Positions 1 to 8,604 of a stretch of DNA of 11,185 nucleotides are shown piece after piece. Position 1 is the stretch's first letter, and each line of letters begins with the position of its first letter. A program made the translations under genes and the position numbers. Origin of the DNA: Firmicutes bacterium UBA6418 (GTDB taxonomy: Bacteria; Bacillota; Clostridia; Peptostreptococcales; Anaerovoracaceae). The notes beneath the pieces were generated by a model that worked only from the letters and a program-made list of their open reading frames with translations, was not told the origin of the DNA and did no database searches. Location: NCBI GenBank assembly GCA_002439735.1, contig DJPG01000017.1:27390-38574 (forward strand). The letters are read 5' to 3'.

Positions 1-488
1 GCCATAAAATCCGGTTCTAGGATATGGCATACGAGCGGGAATGTCCCGGCTCCCATCAGCGAACCGACCGACATGCGTTTGCTAGCAAACAGCCCGATCG
101 CTACGATCGCCAGTGCCGTCAGTCCCAAGATCCAGTTGATGGACAGTAGTGCGCCGAACGCGGTCGCCACGCCCTTGCCGCCTTTGAAGCGATACAGACA
201 CGGCCAGATATGACCGCAGAATACCGCCAGCGCGCACAAAGATCCGGTTTCATAGCCGCACAGCATACCAAGTCGTACAGCCAGAAAGCCTTTGAGAATA
301 TCTACGACCAGCGTGATCAGCGCGGCTTTTTTGCCGAGTACACGCAGTACATTGGTGGTTCCGGCGTTGCCGCTACCCTCTTTTTTAATATCAATGCCGC
401 GGATCTTGCCTAAGATAATCGCCGGTGAAATGTTTCCGATTAGGTAAGCCGCAAGTAGCACAAGCACATCATAGAAATCAAGTTGCAT
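1..488 (-). CDS. plsY: Glycerol-3-phosphate acyltransferase PlsY (partial, 3' end off the window)
   Basis: PlsY is the membrane enzyme that transfers the acyl group from acyl-phosphate to glycerol-3-phosphate, giving lysophosphatidic acid, the step after PlsX. I translated 162 residues from ATG at 488. The family motifs are present: GSGNAGTTN at about residues 39-47 (usual form GSGNPGATN), GHIWP at about 92-96 and FKGGKGVAT at about 101-109, between hydrophobic segments that fit a multi-pass membrane protein. Family members are about 190-215 residues, so roughly the last 30-50 are outside the window. The start lies one base after the der stop codon, with GGGGA six bases upstream. It is the last visible gene of the plsX-led operon, so both acyl-phosphate pathway enzymes are in one transcription unit. 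Confidence 0.95.
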   Translation of the reverse strand, partial: MQLDFYDVLVLLAAYLIGNISPAIILGKIRGIDIKKEGSGNAGTTNVLRVLGKKAALITLVVDILKGFLAVRLGMLCGYETGSLCALAVFCGHIWPCLYRFKGGKGVATAFGALLSINWILGLTALAIVAIGLFASKRMSVGSLMGAGTFPLVCHILEPDFM

Positions 489-489
489 C

Positions 490-1815
490 TTAGTTCCCCG
501 ACTCTCCCTTTTCTCTGAATACAAATTTGATAGAGGTACCTTCAAAGCCGAAGCCTTCTCGAATCTTGTTTTCCAGATACCGCGCGTAGGAAAAATGCAT
601 CAAGTCCCTCCGATTGATCTGGAAGCTGAACAGCGGCGGTTTCACACCAACCTGTGTCACATAGTAGATTTTCAGTCTTCTTCCCTTATCCGACGGCGGC
701 TGCTTCATAAGAATCGCATCCTGGATCAGACTGTTCAGCTGTCCGGTCGGCACGCGCAGCGCACGCTTTTCGGATACGTATTCTGCCATTTCGATGACCT
801 GATTCACGCGCTGCTTGTCCTTTACGGAAATAAAGACGGACGGCGCGTAGGACATGAACTGCATGTCCGCTTCGATCAGCCGCTTAAAGTCGCGCATGGT
901 ATTAGTCTCCTTGTGGATCAGATCCCACTTGTTGACCACGATGACGATGCCCTTACCAGCCTCATGTGCCACACCGGCGATCTTTTTATCCTGATCGGTC
1001 AGTCCCTCCGCGGCGTCGATCATCAGCAGGCAGACATCGCAGCGCTCAATGGCCGCGATTGCGCGGATAACGCTGTATCGTTCAATGTCCTCGTTGACCT
1101 TGGACTTACGGCGAATACCGGCCGTATCGATGAGGATATATTTTTTGCCGTCCTTTTCAAACGGTGTGTCGATGGAGTCACGGGTCGTTCCGGCAATCGG
1201 TGAAACAATCACACGTTTTTCTCCGAGCAGGCAGTTGATCAGTGAGGACTTGCCGACATTCGGTTTACCGATGACCGCGATTTTGGTCACATCCTCGTCC
1301 TCTTCGTCAAGATCGTCCGGAAAGCTGGCTACAATCTCGTCCAGCACATCACCGAAGTTCAGCATATTGACCGCGGAGATCGGGATCGGCTCCCCTAGCC
1401 CCAGTTCATAAAAATCATAGAAATCGTCCGGCAGTTTCCATGGCGCATCGATCTTATTGACGACCAGAATGACTTTTTTGCCGGTTCGCATCAGCATATT
1501 GGCAACTTCCCGATCCGCATGCGTCAGACCGTCCTTGCCGTCCACAAGAAAAAGGATCACATCTGCCATGTCCATGGCAACCTGTGCCTGTTCCCGCATC
1601 TGGGAAAGGATCACATCCGCGCTCGACGGTTCGATGCCGCCGGTATCGATCAGCACAAAATGGACGCCGTTCCATTCCGCTTCCGCGTAGATCCGGTCAC
1701 GTGTCACGCCCGGCGTGTCTTCGACGATGGAGATCCTTCGGCCGACGACTTTATTGAAAAATGTAGACTTGCCGACATTCGGACGGCCTACGATCGCTAC
1801 GATCGGTTTACTCAT
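490..1815 (-). CDS. der: Ribosome-associated GTPase Der (EngA), two tandem GTPase domains
   Basis: Der is a GTPase that binds the 50S subunit and is needed for its assembly. The 441-residue product has the family's diagnostic pair of G domains. Domain 1 has GRPNVGKST at 10-18, DTGG at 57-60, NKID at 120-123 and SA at 147-148. An acidic linker follows at about 167-175. Domain 2 has GKPNVGKSS at 183-191, DTAG at 230-233 and NKWD at 295-298. A KH-like C-terminal domain covers about 350-437. In domain 2 the usual G5 SAL motif reads ISV at 329-331, a small departure. The length is normal. The start ATG sits inside the last codons of ftsY (8-base overlap, ATGAGTAA), with AGGAGGG seven bases upstream at 1823-1829, so the two are probably translationally coupled. 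Confidence 0.97.
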   Translation of the reverse strand: MSKPIVAIVGRPNVGKSTFFNKVVGRRISIVEDTPGVTRDRIYAEAEWNGVHFVLIDTGGIEPSSADVILSQMREQAQVAMDMADVILFLVDGKDGLTHADREVANMLMRTGKKVILVVNKIDAPWKLPDDFYDFYELGLGEPIPISAVNMLNFGDVLDEIVASFPDDLDEEDEDVTKIAVIGKPNVGKSSLINCLLGEKRVIVSPIAGTTRDSIDTPFEKDGKKYILIDTAGIRRKSKVNEDIERYSVIRAIAAIERCDVCLLMIDAAEGLTDQDKKIAGVAHEAGKGIVIVVNKWDLIHKETNTMRDFKRLIEADMQFMSYAPSVFISVKDKQRVNQVIEMAEYVSEKRALRVPTGQLNSLIQDAILMKQPPSDKGRRLKIYYVTQVGVKPPLFSFQINRRDLMHFSYARYLENKIREGFGFEGTSIKFVFREKGESGN

Positions 1816-2707
1816 TGAAAATCCCTCCTATAAACTGCTCCGGTACGAATTCCGCAAGATCCTCGATGCCCTCGCCGACGCCGATGAACTTGATCGGCAT
1901 ATCGAATTCGTCTGCAATCGTCACCGCAATACCGCCCTTGGCGGTGCCGTCCAACTTGGTCAGCACGATGCCGGTGATGTTCGCGACCTGCCCGAATTCC
2001 TGCGCCTGCGAGACTGCGTTTTTTCCGGTCGTGGCATCCAAGACCAGCAAGGTTTCGCGTTTCGCGTCCGGATATTCTCTGGAAATGATCTTGTTCATCT
2101 TTTCCAGTTCGTTCATCAGGTTCTTTTTATTCTGCAGTCTTCCTGCGGTGTCGCAGATCAGCACATCGATATTTTTTGCTTTCGCGGACTGAATGGCATC
2201 GAAAATGACCGCCGACGGATCCGCGCCCTCTTGATGCTTGACTACATTGACGCCGTTTCGTTCGCCCCAGACCGCGAGCTGCTCAGCTGCCGCCGCCCGG
2301 AACGTATCCGCCGCGGCGAGCATGACAGTCTTGCCCTCTTTTTTGAGACGAGCGGCAAGCTTGCCGATGGTCGTCGTCTTGCCGCCGCCGTTGATACCGA
2401 TCATCAGGATGACCAGCGGCGTATCCGGACACAGCTTCTGCGCATCTCCCTTATCGACGATCGCGGTCATGATGCGCTGCAATGCCTGCGTCACTTCCTG
2501 CGGCTGCGAGATATGTTCTTTTTTGACTGCCTCGCGGAGCTGCTCCATGATCTTCATCGTAGTATCCATGCCGATATCGGAGGTAATCAGCACTTCTTCC
2601 AGCTCATCCATCAGGTCTTCATCGACCTGACCGCGCAGCATGATGGTATCTGCAATTCTTTCGGAAAGTCTGCCGAAAAAAGATTTTTTTTCTTTAAATA
2701 ATGACAT
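1808..2707 (-). CDS. ftsY: Signal recognition particle receptor FtsY
   Basis: FtsY is the SRP receptor GTPase that docks ribosome-nascent chain complexes at the membrane through its NG domain. From ATG at 2707 the product is 299 residues: helical N domain at about 1-85, then the G domain with [10 protein letters not shown] at 104-113, DTFRAAA at 134-140, DTAGR at 186-190, TKLDG at 250-254 and GVGE at 276-279. It lacks the long acidic A domain of enterobacterial FtsY, as is usual for Gram-positives. An in-frame ATG at 2743 would overlap the smc end, but the 2707 start is preferred because [14 protein letters not shown] matches the family N-terminus and GGGGGA lies five bases upstream. It starts 19 bases after smc stops and overlaps der by 8 bases. 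Confidence 0.96.
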   Translation of the reverse strand: MSLFKEKKSFFGRLSERIADTIMLRGQVDEDLMDELEEVLITSDIGMDTTMKIMEQLREAVKKEHISQPQEVTQALQRIMTAIVDKGDAQKLCPDTPLVILMIGINGGGKTTTIGKLAARLKKEGKTVMLAAADTFRAAAAEQLAVWGERNGVNVVKHQEGADPSAVIFDAIQSAKAKNIDVLICDTAGRLQNKKNLMNELEKMNKIISREYPDAKRETLLVLDATTGKNAVSQAQEFGQVANITGIVLTKLDGTAKGGIAVTIADEFDMPIKFIGVGEGIEDLAEFVPEQFIGGIFNE

Positions 2708-2726
2708 CTTGTCCCCCTTTTTCCCT

Positions 2727-5700
2727 TTATAGTTCGAAATCATCGCCCAGACGCAGCGAAATAACTTTGGAGATGCCCTGCTCCGGCATCGTTACGCCGT
2801 ACAGCACGTCCGCATGTTCCATCGTGACTTTTTGGTGCGTGACGACCGCGAACTGGATCTCGTGGAAATTCTTCAGATAGTTCGCGAAACGGTCGATGTT
2901 CGCGTCATCGAGCGCCGCCTCTACCTCATCGAGGATGCAGAACGGCGTCGGCTTTGTCTTCAGCACCGCGAACATCAGCGCGATAGCGGTCATCGTTTTT
3001 TCGCCGCCCGACATCAGGTTGATGTTCTGCAATTTCTTGCCCGGTGGCTGCGCAATGATCTCAATACCCGCCTCCAGCGGGTTGTTTTCGTCATCCAGCC
3101 GCAGCTCTGCCTGTCCGCCGCCGAAGAGCTCTTTGAAGATCGCTTCAAAGTGGATCACGACCTGATCGAAGTTTTCCTTGAACTTAGTCTTGATCGTCCT
3201 GTCCATATCGGCGATGATGGTCTGCAGCTCCTGCATCGCGTTCAGGATGTCCGTCCGCTGCTCGGTCAGGAAGCGGTAGCGCTCGCTGACCTGCTCATAT
3301 TCCCGGATCGCGCCGACATTGACGTCTCCGAGTTCGCGGATCCGGTTCTTGACTTCCCGGCTCTCTTTGGTCGCCGTGCTCATGACAAAATCTTCTTTTT
3401 TCAATGTCATGGCCTGCGCGTAGGAGATCTCGAATTCATCCCAGAGCTTTTCCTTGAGGGTATCCAACTGTGTCTCATTCTTGGCGAGCTTGATCTCCTG
3501 CTGATATTTTTGATCCTGGTACGCGTTGAGCTTTTCGCCCATGGAAGCCTGCTCGTCCGTTTTGGCGTTGAGGCTCACGGTCAATGCGTTCTTCTGGGTG
3601 GAAAGTCTTGCGATGTAGTCTTCCAGCTCAGCCTTTTCTCTGCTGCACTGCTCGAAAAGTTCCTGTCCGTTTCCGGAACTGAACAGGATCTTGTGCTGTT
3701 CACGTTCCATATCTTCCAGCATCTTTCTTCGATCAGTAATCTGTTGCTCGAAATCTTCGGCAGCACTGCGCACCCGGTCAAGAAGTTCCTGGCCCGCGCC
3801 GAACTTACTTTCTTTCTCTTGTCTTGCGATCCTGGCCTTTGTGATCGCTTCGTTGGCCTGCTCTGTCCGCAGTTTGACCGCTTCCAGCTGCTTCAATTCC
3901 TCTGCGATCTGCTGTTCCAGCTCGGCAGTCTGCGCTTCCGCCCGTTCTGCTTCCTGCAGGATCCCCGCGATCGCCGTTTCCATCTTGGCGTATTCCTGTT
4001 CGATAGAGGAAAGCTCGTTTTCACGTTTCCGCTTCGATTCCTCGGCGCTGTGCGCACTGTCACTCTGTGCTTCCAGTTTCGCGTCCAGCGCGGAAATTTC
4101 CAGTTCTTTCTTTCTGCGCTCCTCCTCCGTCTGCTGCAGCTGCATAGTCAATTTTTCCTGCTGCTCCTGCCGCTTTCGATTTTGCCGGTTTCCGTTTTCA
4201 TACTGTTCCCGCAGTGCTTCCACCTGTTTCGCCAGTTCGTCGATCTCGCTTTTGCGTGCGAGCAGGTTCGCAGAAGCGTTTTTATACTTTCCGCCGGTGA
4301 TCGCACCGCCGGCATTGATGACTTCGCCGTCAAGCGTTACGAAACGGATGCCGTTTCCGGCGATCTTGGAAAGCGCGACCGCGCTGTCCATATGATCAAC
4401 GATGGCGACTCTGCCCAACAGATAACGGAAGATCCCCTGATACTTCGGATCAAATACCGCGAGTTCGCAGCCCATGCCTTTGTATCCGGCATGACGGCGA
4501 ACGCCGTCCGGCACCGTGCTCTGCGCGCCTTTCACGGATTCCATCGGTAAAAATGTCAGACGGCCTGCTTTGTTCGTTTTGAGCAGGCGGATCGCCTGTT
4601 TGGCATGATCGTCTTTTTGGCAGACAATGTTCTGCATTGCGCCGCCGAGCGCAGTTTCCAACGCCGTTTCAAAGCCTGCCGGCGCTTTCATCAGGTCTCC
4701 GACAACGCCCTCGATGCCGGAGATCCCCGCTTTCATGATAAAACGAACGGCTCCGTTGTAGCCCTCGTAATTATGCTCCATTTCTTCCATGGTCTTCTTG
4801 CGCGCGGAAAGCTGACTGCCACGGATCCGCAGATCATCCAGTTCTTTGGAAGCCTCCGCGATCTCCTGCGTCAGGCCGCGGATCTTGCTGTGGGCCTCTT
4901 GTGCTGCTGTTTTCAGCTCCCGGAGCGCGGTTTCCGCCTCCGTCTTTGCCGTAAGATCCTTTTGCCGGCTTTCCTGCTGCTGACGGGTGTTTTCGTTGAT
5001 CTCCGCGTCTTCCGCAAGCAGCTGCGCCTTGCGCTTTTGCATGGACTCGCGATAGCTCTCCATGCTCCCGGCTTCGCTGCGTTTTGACGCGGCGCGGCTG
5101 TGCCGCTCGAACAGATCACTGCGCAGATCTTCAATATGGTCGGAAAGCTTCAGCATCTCTGCTGTCACTTCGTTATAGCTCTGTATTTTTTGCTGCAGGT
5201 TCTGTTCTTCCGCCGCAAGACCCTTGGAAAGTTCCTCCTGCTGCGCGGCAAGCTCTGCTTCACTTTGCCGCTCCGCTTCCAGCTTTTGCTCGCTGTCCGT
5301 GATCTCGCCTTGGATCCGCACGGTATCCCGCTCCATCGCGTGCAGCCTTTCCTGGTCCAGTTGGCTCTTGTTTGTCAGGCGATTGAGTTCATCTACCTTT
5401 GCCATGAGCCGATCTCTGGCTTCATTGCCGAGCTGCTCCAGATTTTCGTTTTTTTGCCGGTCTGCGGCAATCTCAATATCCAGTGTTTTTTTTCGTTCGC
5501 TGAGTGCGTTTACGGATTCCGTGAGCGCCTGCACGTCGCTGCGGATCGTTTCGTCGGAAGTTTCCAGACGCTCCACGTTCTTTAAGGTGATGTTGATCTC
5601 CAACTCCCGATATTTTTCGCGCAGTTGCAGATATTCCTTCGCCCTGACGCTGTCCTCACGCAGTCCGTCGATCCGTCCTTCGATCTCGCTGACGATGTCA

Positions 5701-6275
5701 TTGACGCGTTCCAGATTCGCGTTGGTGCTTTCGAGTTTACGTTCTGCTTCACTCTTTTTGCTCTTGTACATCACCACGCCGGCTGCTTCTTCAAAGATCT
5801 CCCGACGGCTCTCCGGCTTACTGCTGACAATATCGGCAATCTTGCCCTGTCCGATGATGGAATAACCGTCCACGCCGATACCGGTGTCCATGATCAATTC
5901 TTTAATGTCCCGCAGGCGGCATTGATTGTTGTTGATCAGATATTCGCTTTCGCCGGATCGGTACATTCTTCTGGTGATGGCCACTTCGTTATAGTCGATA
6001 TCCAAGATCCCCGTGGAATTATCAATGACCAGCGTAACCTCTGCCATGCCGCGTGATTTTCGGCTTGCGGTTCCCGCGAAGATCACTTCCTCCATCTTGC
6101 CGCCGCGCAGCATTTTCGGACTCTGTTCTCCCAGAACCCAGCGGATCGCGTCGCTGATATTACTCTTACCACTTCCGTTCGGGCCGACGATACAGGTCAC
6201 ACCCTCATGGAAGTCGATCACCACCGGTTCCGCAAAGGACTTGAATCCGTGCATTTCTATGCGCTTAAAATACAT
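2727..6275 (-). CDS. smc: Chromosome segregation protein SMC
   Basis: SMC is the ATPase core of the bacterial condensin that, with ScpA and ScpB, folds and separates the chromosome. From ATG at 6275 the product is 1182 residues, normal for the family. In order: N-terminal ATPase half with Walker A GPNGSGKSN at 31-39, a conserved Arg at 57 and a Q-loop Gln at 143; a long charged coiled coil at about 170-500 rich in E, K, Q, R; the hinge at about 500-665 with its glycine-rich GGAITGG at 656-662; a returning coiled coil; then the signature MSGGEK at about 1088-1093, Walker B FCILDEVEAALDD from about 1112, and VVTHQK at about 1144 (usually THRK). An upstream in-frame ATG at 6296 lies inside rnc. 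The 6275 start is preferred because MYFKRIEMHGFKSF is the usual beginning and AGGAG is 11 bases upstream. It overlaps rnc by 11 bases. scpA and scpB are not in the window. Confidence 0.98.
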   Translation of the reverse strand: MYFKRIEMHGFKSFAEPVVIDFHEGVTCIVGPNGSGKSNISDAIRWVLGEQSPKMLRGGKMEEVIFAGTASRKSRGMAEVTLVIDNSTGILDIDYNEVAITRRMYRSGESEYLINNNQCRLRDIKELIMDTGIGVDGYSIIGQGKIADIVSSKPESRREIFEEAAGVVMYKSKKSEAERKLESTNANLERVNDIVSEIEGRIDGLREDSVRAKEYLQLREKYRELEINITLKNVERLETSDETIRSDVQALTESVNALSERKKTLDIEIAADRQKNENLEQLGNEARDRLMAKVDELNRLTNKSQLDQERLHAMERDTVRIQGEITDSEQKLEAERQSEAELAAQQEELSKGLAAEEQNLQQKIQSYNEVTAEMLKLSDHIEDLRSDLFERHSRAASKRSEAGSMESYRESMQKRKAQLLAEDAEINENTRQQQESRQKDLTAKTEAETALRELKTAAQEAHSKIRGLTQEIAEASKELDDLRIRGSQLSARKKTMEEMEHNYEGYNGAVRFIMKAGISGIEGVVGDLMKAPAGFETALETALGGAMQNIVCQKDDHAKQAIRLLKTNKAGRLTFLPMESVKGAQSTVPDGVRRHAGYKGMGCELAVFDPKYQGIFRYLLGRVAIVDHMDSAVALSKIAGNGIRFVTLDGEVINAGGAITGGKYKNASANLLARKSEIDELAKQVEALREQYENGNRQNRKRQEQQEKLTMQLQQTEEERRKKELEISALDAKLEAQSDSAHSAEESKRKRENELSSIEQEYAKMETAIAGILQEAERAEAQTAELEQQIAEELKQLEAVKLRTEQANEAITKARIARQEKESKFGAGQELLDRVRSAAEDFEQQITDRRKMLEDMEREQHKILFSSGNGQELFEQCSREKAELEDYIARLSTQKNALTVSLNAKTDEQASMGEKLNAYQDQKYQQEIKLAKNETQLDTLKEKLWDEFEISYAQAMTLKKEDFVMSTATKESREVKNRIRELGDVNVGAIREYEQVSERYRFLTEQRTDILNAMQELQTIIADMDRTIKTKFKENFDQVVIHFEAIFKELFGGGQAELRLDDENNPLEAGIEIIAQPPGKKLQNINLMSGGEKTMTAIALMFAVLKTKPTPFCILDEVEAALDDANIDRFANYLKNFHEIQFAVVTHQKVTMEHADVLYGVTMPEQGISKVISLRLGDDFEL

Positions 6276-6972
6276 CTGTGCTTTCTCTCCTCTCAAGCAT
6301 TTCCAATGCTTGTTTTGCCGCGTTCTGTTCTGCTTCCTTTTTGCTCTTGCCGATGCCTTTTCCCATCACCTTACCGTTGCAGGAAAGATGCATATAAAAG
6401 GTCTTGTCGTGAGCCGGCCCCTCTTCGCGATCGGTAAGGTAGGCGATGGTCACCGGCTTGCCTTTGCTCTGCAGAATCTCCTGCACTTCTGATTTATAGT
6501 CGGAAAACAGTTTTCCCTCTACGGCTTTATCAATGATCTCGGAAAACGACCGCGTCACAAACTGCTGCATGGTTTCAAAGCCACCATCCATAAAAATGGC
6601 GCCAATCACCGCTTCCATGCTGTCGGCCAAAATCGACTCCTTGTCCCTGCCGCCTCCGGTCGCCTCCCCATGTCCGAGGTTCAAATAGCTGCCCAGATCA
6701 TAGCCGCGGGCAACCTCTGCCAGTGCACTCTCACAGACGATCAGGGCTCGCGTTTTAGTCAGCTTCCCCTCAGTCACATGCTGCATGCGCTCAAAGAGTT
6801 CCACGCTGATCACCGCATCAAAGAACGCGTCACCCAAAAACTCCAGACGTTCGTTGTCCTTGTGCTTGGTGTTTTTTTCCCGGTTAAAAGAGCTGTGTGT
6901 CAGCGCAGTTTCCAGATAACCTCTGTTTCGGAACTGATACCCGATTTTTTTTTCTAATTCTCTAATTCTCAA
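6265..6972 (-). CDS. rnc: Ribonuclease III
   Basis: RNase III cuts double-stranded RNA and matures rRNA precursors and some mRNAs. The 235-residue product has the RNase III signature NERLEFLGDAF at 40-50. Acidic residues E41, E44 and D48, with D117 and E120 in ADSMEAVIGAIF, match the metal-binding catalytic set. A C-terminal dsRNA-binding domain covers about 158-227, ending with the usual GKSKKEAEQNAAKQAL. The start codon is TTG at 6972: the codon immediately upstream in frame is TAA, the next in-frame ATG is at residue 63 (beyond the active site motif), and GAGGAGAG lies upstream at 6981-6988. It overlaps the plsX end by 11 bases and the smc start by 11 bases, so coupled expression is likely. 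No acpP lies between plsX and rnc, unlike in Bacillus subtilis. Confidence 0.97.
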   Translation of the reverse strand: MRIRELEKKIGYQFRNRGYLETALTHSSFNREKNTKHKDNERLEFLGDAFFDAVISVELFERMQHVTEGKLTKTRALIVCESALAEVARGYDLGSYLNLGHGEATGGGRDKESILADSMEAVIGAIFMDGGFETMQQFVTRSFSEIIDKAVEGKLFSDYKSEVQEILQSKGKPVTIAYLTDREEGPAHDKTFYMHLSCNGKVMGKGIGKSKKEAEQNAAKQALEMLERRESTDVF

Positions 6973-7978
6973 TTAATGTGCTCTCCTCAACTTCCAGAAC
7001 CGAGTTTTCAATGGTCTTGACAACATTCTCAGTCACATAAGGAATGCCCTTTAAAATGGTATTCTTCACAGCGTTAGCACTGGAAGAGCCGTGCATTTTA
7101 ACGATCGGTCCCTTGACGCCGAGGATCGGCGCACCGCCGTATTCGGAATAATCAAATTCTTTTTTGAGTCCGCTCAGCTTATCAATCAGGAGCATCGCTC
7201 CCATCTTGGCTTTGAACCCCTCGGTAAATTTGCGTTTGATGACCTGTAGGATATTCCATGCCAGACCCTCTGTCAGTTTCAGAATAACGTTGCCGGTAAA
7301 GCCGTCCGTCACAATGACATCACAGGCTCCCTTTGGCACATCGCGAGCCTCCACATTGCCGACAAAGTTCAGCTTGCTCTCCGAAAGCATTTCGTAGGTC
7401 AGCTTAGTCAGGGCAGAGCCTTTTTTGGCTTCTTCGCCAACATTGACCAGTCCGACGCGCGGACTCTTGCGGTCGATGACTTTTTCCATATAAATGCTGC
7501 CCATCACTGCAAATTCCAGAAGGTTTGTCGGTTTGCACTCGGTGTTCGCACCTGCGTCGACCAGCAGCGATGCCCGCCCGCCGATAATCGGATAGATCGA
7601 TGCCAGCGCCGGTCTGTCTACCCCGCGGATCCGACCGAGGATGAACAGACCGCCGCAGAGCAACGCACCCGTGCTTCCTGCGGAGATAAAGATGTCGCCA
7701 TCTCCGTCCTTGACCATGTTGATGCCACGGACGATCGAAGAGTCTTTCTTTGACCGGACTGCTCGCACCGGCGCCTCATCGTTGGTGATGATGTCGCGCG
7801 CGTCGACAACCGAAAGTCTCTGATGATCATATTTATATTTTTTTAGTTCGGCTTCGATCAGTTCCTGCTGACCGACGATGATGATCTCATGTTCCATTTC
7901 TTTCATGGCCAGGATCGCGCCCTCTACCACGCTTGCCGGAGCATGGTCGCCGCCCATTCCGTCTAAGATTATTTTCAT
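6962..7978 (-). CDS. plsX: Phosphate acyltransferase PlsX
   Basis: PlsX is a peripheral membrane enzyme that converts acyl-ACP and phosphate to acyl-phosphate, the substrate of PlsY. From ATG at 7978 the product is 338 residues, normal for the family. Family landmarks are the N-terminal MKIILDGMGGDHAP at 1-14, ISAGSTGALL at 98-107, LLVDAGAN at 138-145, VNVGEE at 178-183, TDGFTGN at 224-230, and the GGAPILGVKG and KMHGSSS stretch at 281-300. The frame stays open upstream to 8104, but the 7978 start carries AAGGAGG nine bases upstream (7988-7994) and matches the conserved N-terminus. It is the first gene of the operon, with promoter at 8114-8142, and its 3' end overlaps the rnc TTG start by 11 bases. 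Confidence 0.97.
   Translation of the reverse strand: MKIILDGMGGDHAPASVVEGAILAMKEMEHEIIIVGQQELIEAELKKYKYDHQRLSVVDARDIITNDEAPVRAVRSKKDSSIVRGINMVKDGDGDIFISAGSTGALLCGGLFILGRIRGVDRPALASIYPIIGGRASLLVDAGANTECKPTNLLEFAVMGSIYMEKVIDRKSPRVGLVNVGEEAKKGSALTKLTYEMLSESKLNFVGNVEARDVPKGACDVIVTDGFTGNVILKLTEGLAWNILQVIKRKFTEGFKAKMGAMLLIDKLSGLKKEFDYSEYGGAPILGVKGPIVKMHGSSSANAVKNTILKGIPYVTENVVKTIENSVLEVEESTLIEN
6981..6988 (-). promoter_or_regulatory. Ribosome binding site that fixes the TTG start of rnc
   Basis: GAGGAGAG on the minus strand, inside the 3' end of plsX. Its AGGAG core ends ten bases before TTG at 6972. With an in-frame TAA directly before this TTG, no other start would keep the conserved N-terminus of RNase III. 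Confidence 0.8.
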
Positions 7979-8113
7979 ATCGCTTTTCCTCCTTATGAAA
8001 GGCTGCATAATTATCGGATCATATTTCGTTTTGAATATCACCTGCTGACAGGCTCCTGCAGAACCGGCATCCAGTTTAGCGTCTGTCGATCTGCACATAC
8101 TCATACAAACTAA

Positions 8114-8142
8114 ACTATATCACAATTCAGGGAAAAAGCCAA
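8114..8142 (-). promoter_or_regulatory. Promoter of the plsX-rnc-smc-ftsY-der-plsY operon
   Basis: Minus-strand TTGGCT (8137-8142), a 17-base spacer, then TATAGT (8114-8119) preceded by TG one base upstream, an extended -10 form. Transcription would start near 8107 and leave a leader of about 128 bases before plsX. The promoter lies about 22 bases past the end of the terminator at 8165-8195, as expected at an operon boundary. I see no match to the FapR operator of Bacillus in the leader. Confidence 0.7.
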
Positions 8143-8164
8143 GGAAATGCAGGGATTTTATGCG

Positions 8165-8195
8165 AAAAAAAGACGTAATCCTCTCGGATCACGTC
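8165..8195 (-). terminator. Rho-independent terminator before the plsX promoter
   Basis: On the minus strand, the stem arms are GACGTGATCC (8186-8195) and GGATTACGTC (8172-8181), closed by a GAGA loop and followed by seven T. With one G-U pair the stem has ten paired positions. It closes a minus-strand unit upstream of plsX, but the sequence to its right is IS remnant, so no intact gene that it serves is visible here. Confidence 0.85.
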
Positions 8196-8270
8196 GGCTG
8201 CAAGTCTCTTGATGATATCAAGGATCGTATTTTTCCCATGGAAATATACGACTGGTTAATAATCAATTAT

Positions 8271-8604
8271 GGCTCAATCACTTTTTTTATGGGATAGGAA
8301 CCTAAGAACTATCACAAAGTTGGCTCCGATTTATCTTGAATAAAAAAGGATCTTCCGTTAAAATTGGTATTGCATCTTTGCACGGATGTAACCAACCCAA
8401 TGAAAAAGAAGATCCTCTGCCATGCATGATATACGAAAAGAAGTCTCCGGGGCACAGGATCACTGAGGAACTGTATCAATATACCCGGGATCTGCTTGCT
8501 TGCGGCGTTTACACAAGCAAAGAAGTGGCCGAACTTACGGGTCTGGGAAAGAACACCGTAAAAGATATCGATAAAGAACGCCTCTAAGAGCGCTACACCT
8601 CAAC
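8271..8604 (+). mobile_element. ISL3-type insertion sequence remnant, 5' part only
   Basis: The stretch starts with GGCTC at 8271, which resembles the GGCTC-type tips I recall for ISL3-family terminal repeats, and contains a transposase fragment in plus orientation. It ends near 8600, where the sequence changes to the 3'-truncated end of an IS200-type tnpA. The right terminal repeat and the DDE domain are absent. Between 8349 and 8415 GGATCTTC and GAAGATCC form inverted arms about 50 bases apart. The left boundary is an inference. The internal transposase similarity is firmer. Confidence 0.5.
8426..8599 (+). pseudogene. ISL3-family transposase fragment (helix-turn-helix part)
   Basis: The readable peptide runs from ATG at 8426 to TAA at 8585-8587 (53 residues) and resumes in frame as ERYT before similarity stops. 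The segments HRITEELYQYTRDLL and GLGKNTVKDIDKERL look like the helix-turn-helix region of ISL3 transposases, where KDIDKxRL commonly follows the recognition helix. The N-terminal zinc-ribbon cysteines expected before it and the whole catalytic DDE domain after it are missing, and a stop interrupts the reading frame, so the copy is dead. The assignment rests on recalled family motifs, not on a search. Confidence 0.6.

Noticed and set aside
1715..2701. Plus-strand open frame (328 codons) opposite ftsY and the start of der
   Set aside because: Antisense shadow of ftsY, whose GTPase motifs are unmistakable. It shows no domain of its own.
2814..4550. Long plus-strand open frame (578 codons) opposite smc
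   Set aside because: It lies entirely antisense to the coiled-coil and hinge coding part of smc, has no plausible ribosome binding site or domain, and its Leu/Phe/Arg-rich composition is the mirror of the Glu/Lys/Gln codons of smc.
7979..8107. FapR or FabT type lipid-regulator operator, or a riboswitch, in the plsX leader
   Set aside because: I found no clear palindrome of the known operator forms and no multi-stem conserved core. Only weak short stems are present.
8160..8297. Small plus-strand open frame of 45 codons beginning with ATG at 8160
   Set aside because: Its first part is the minus-strand terminator stem and its end runs into the IS remnant. Upstream there is only a weak AGGG, and no recognisable motif.
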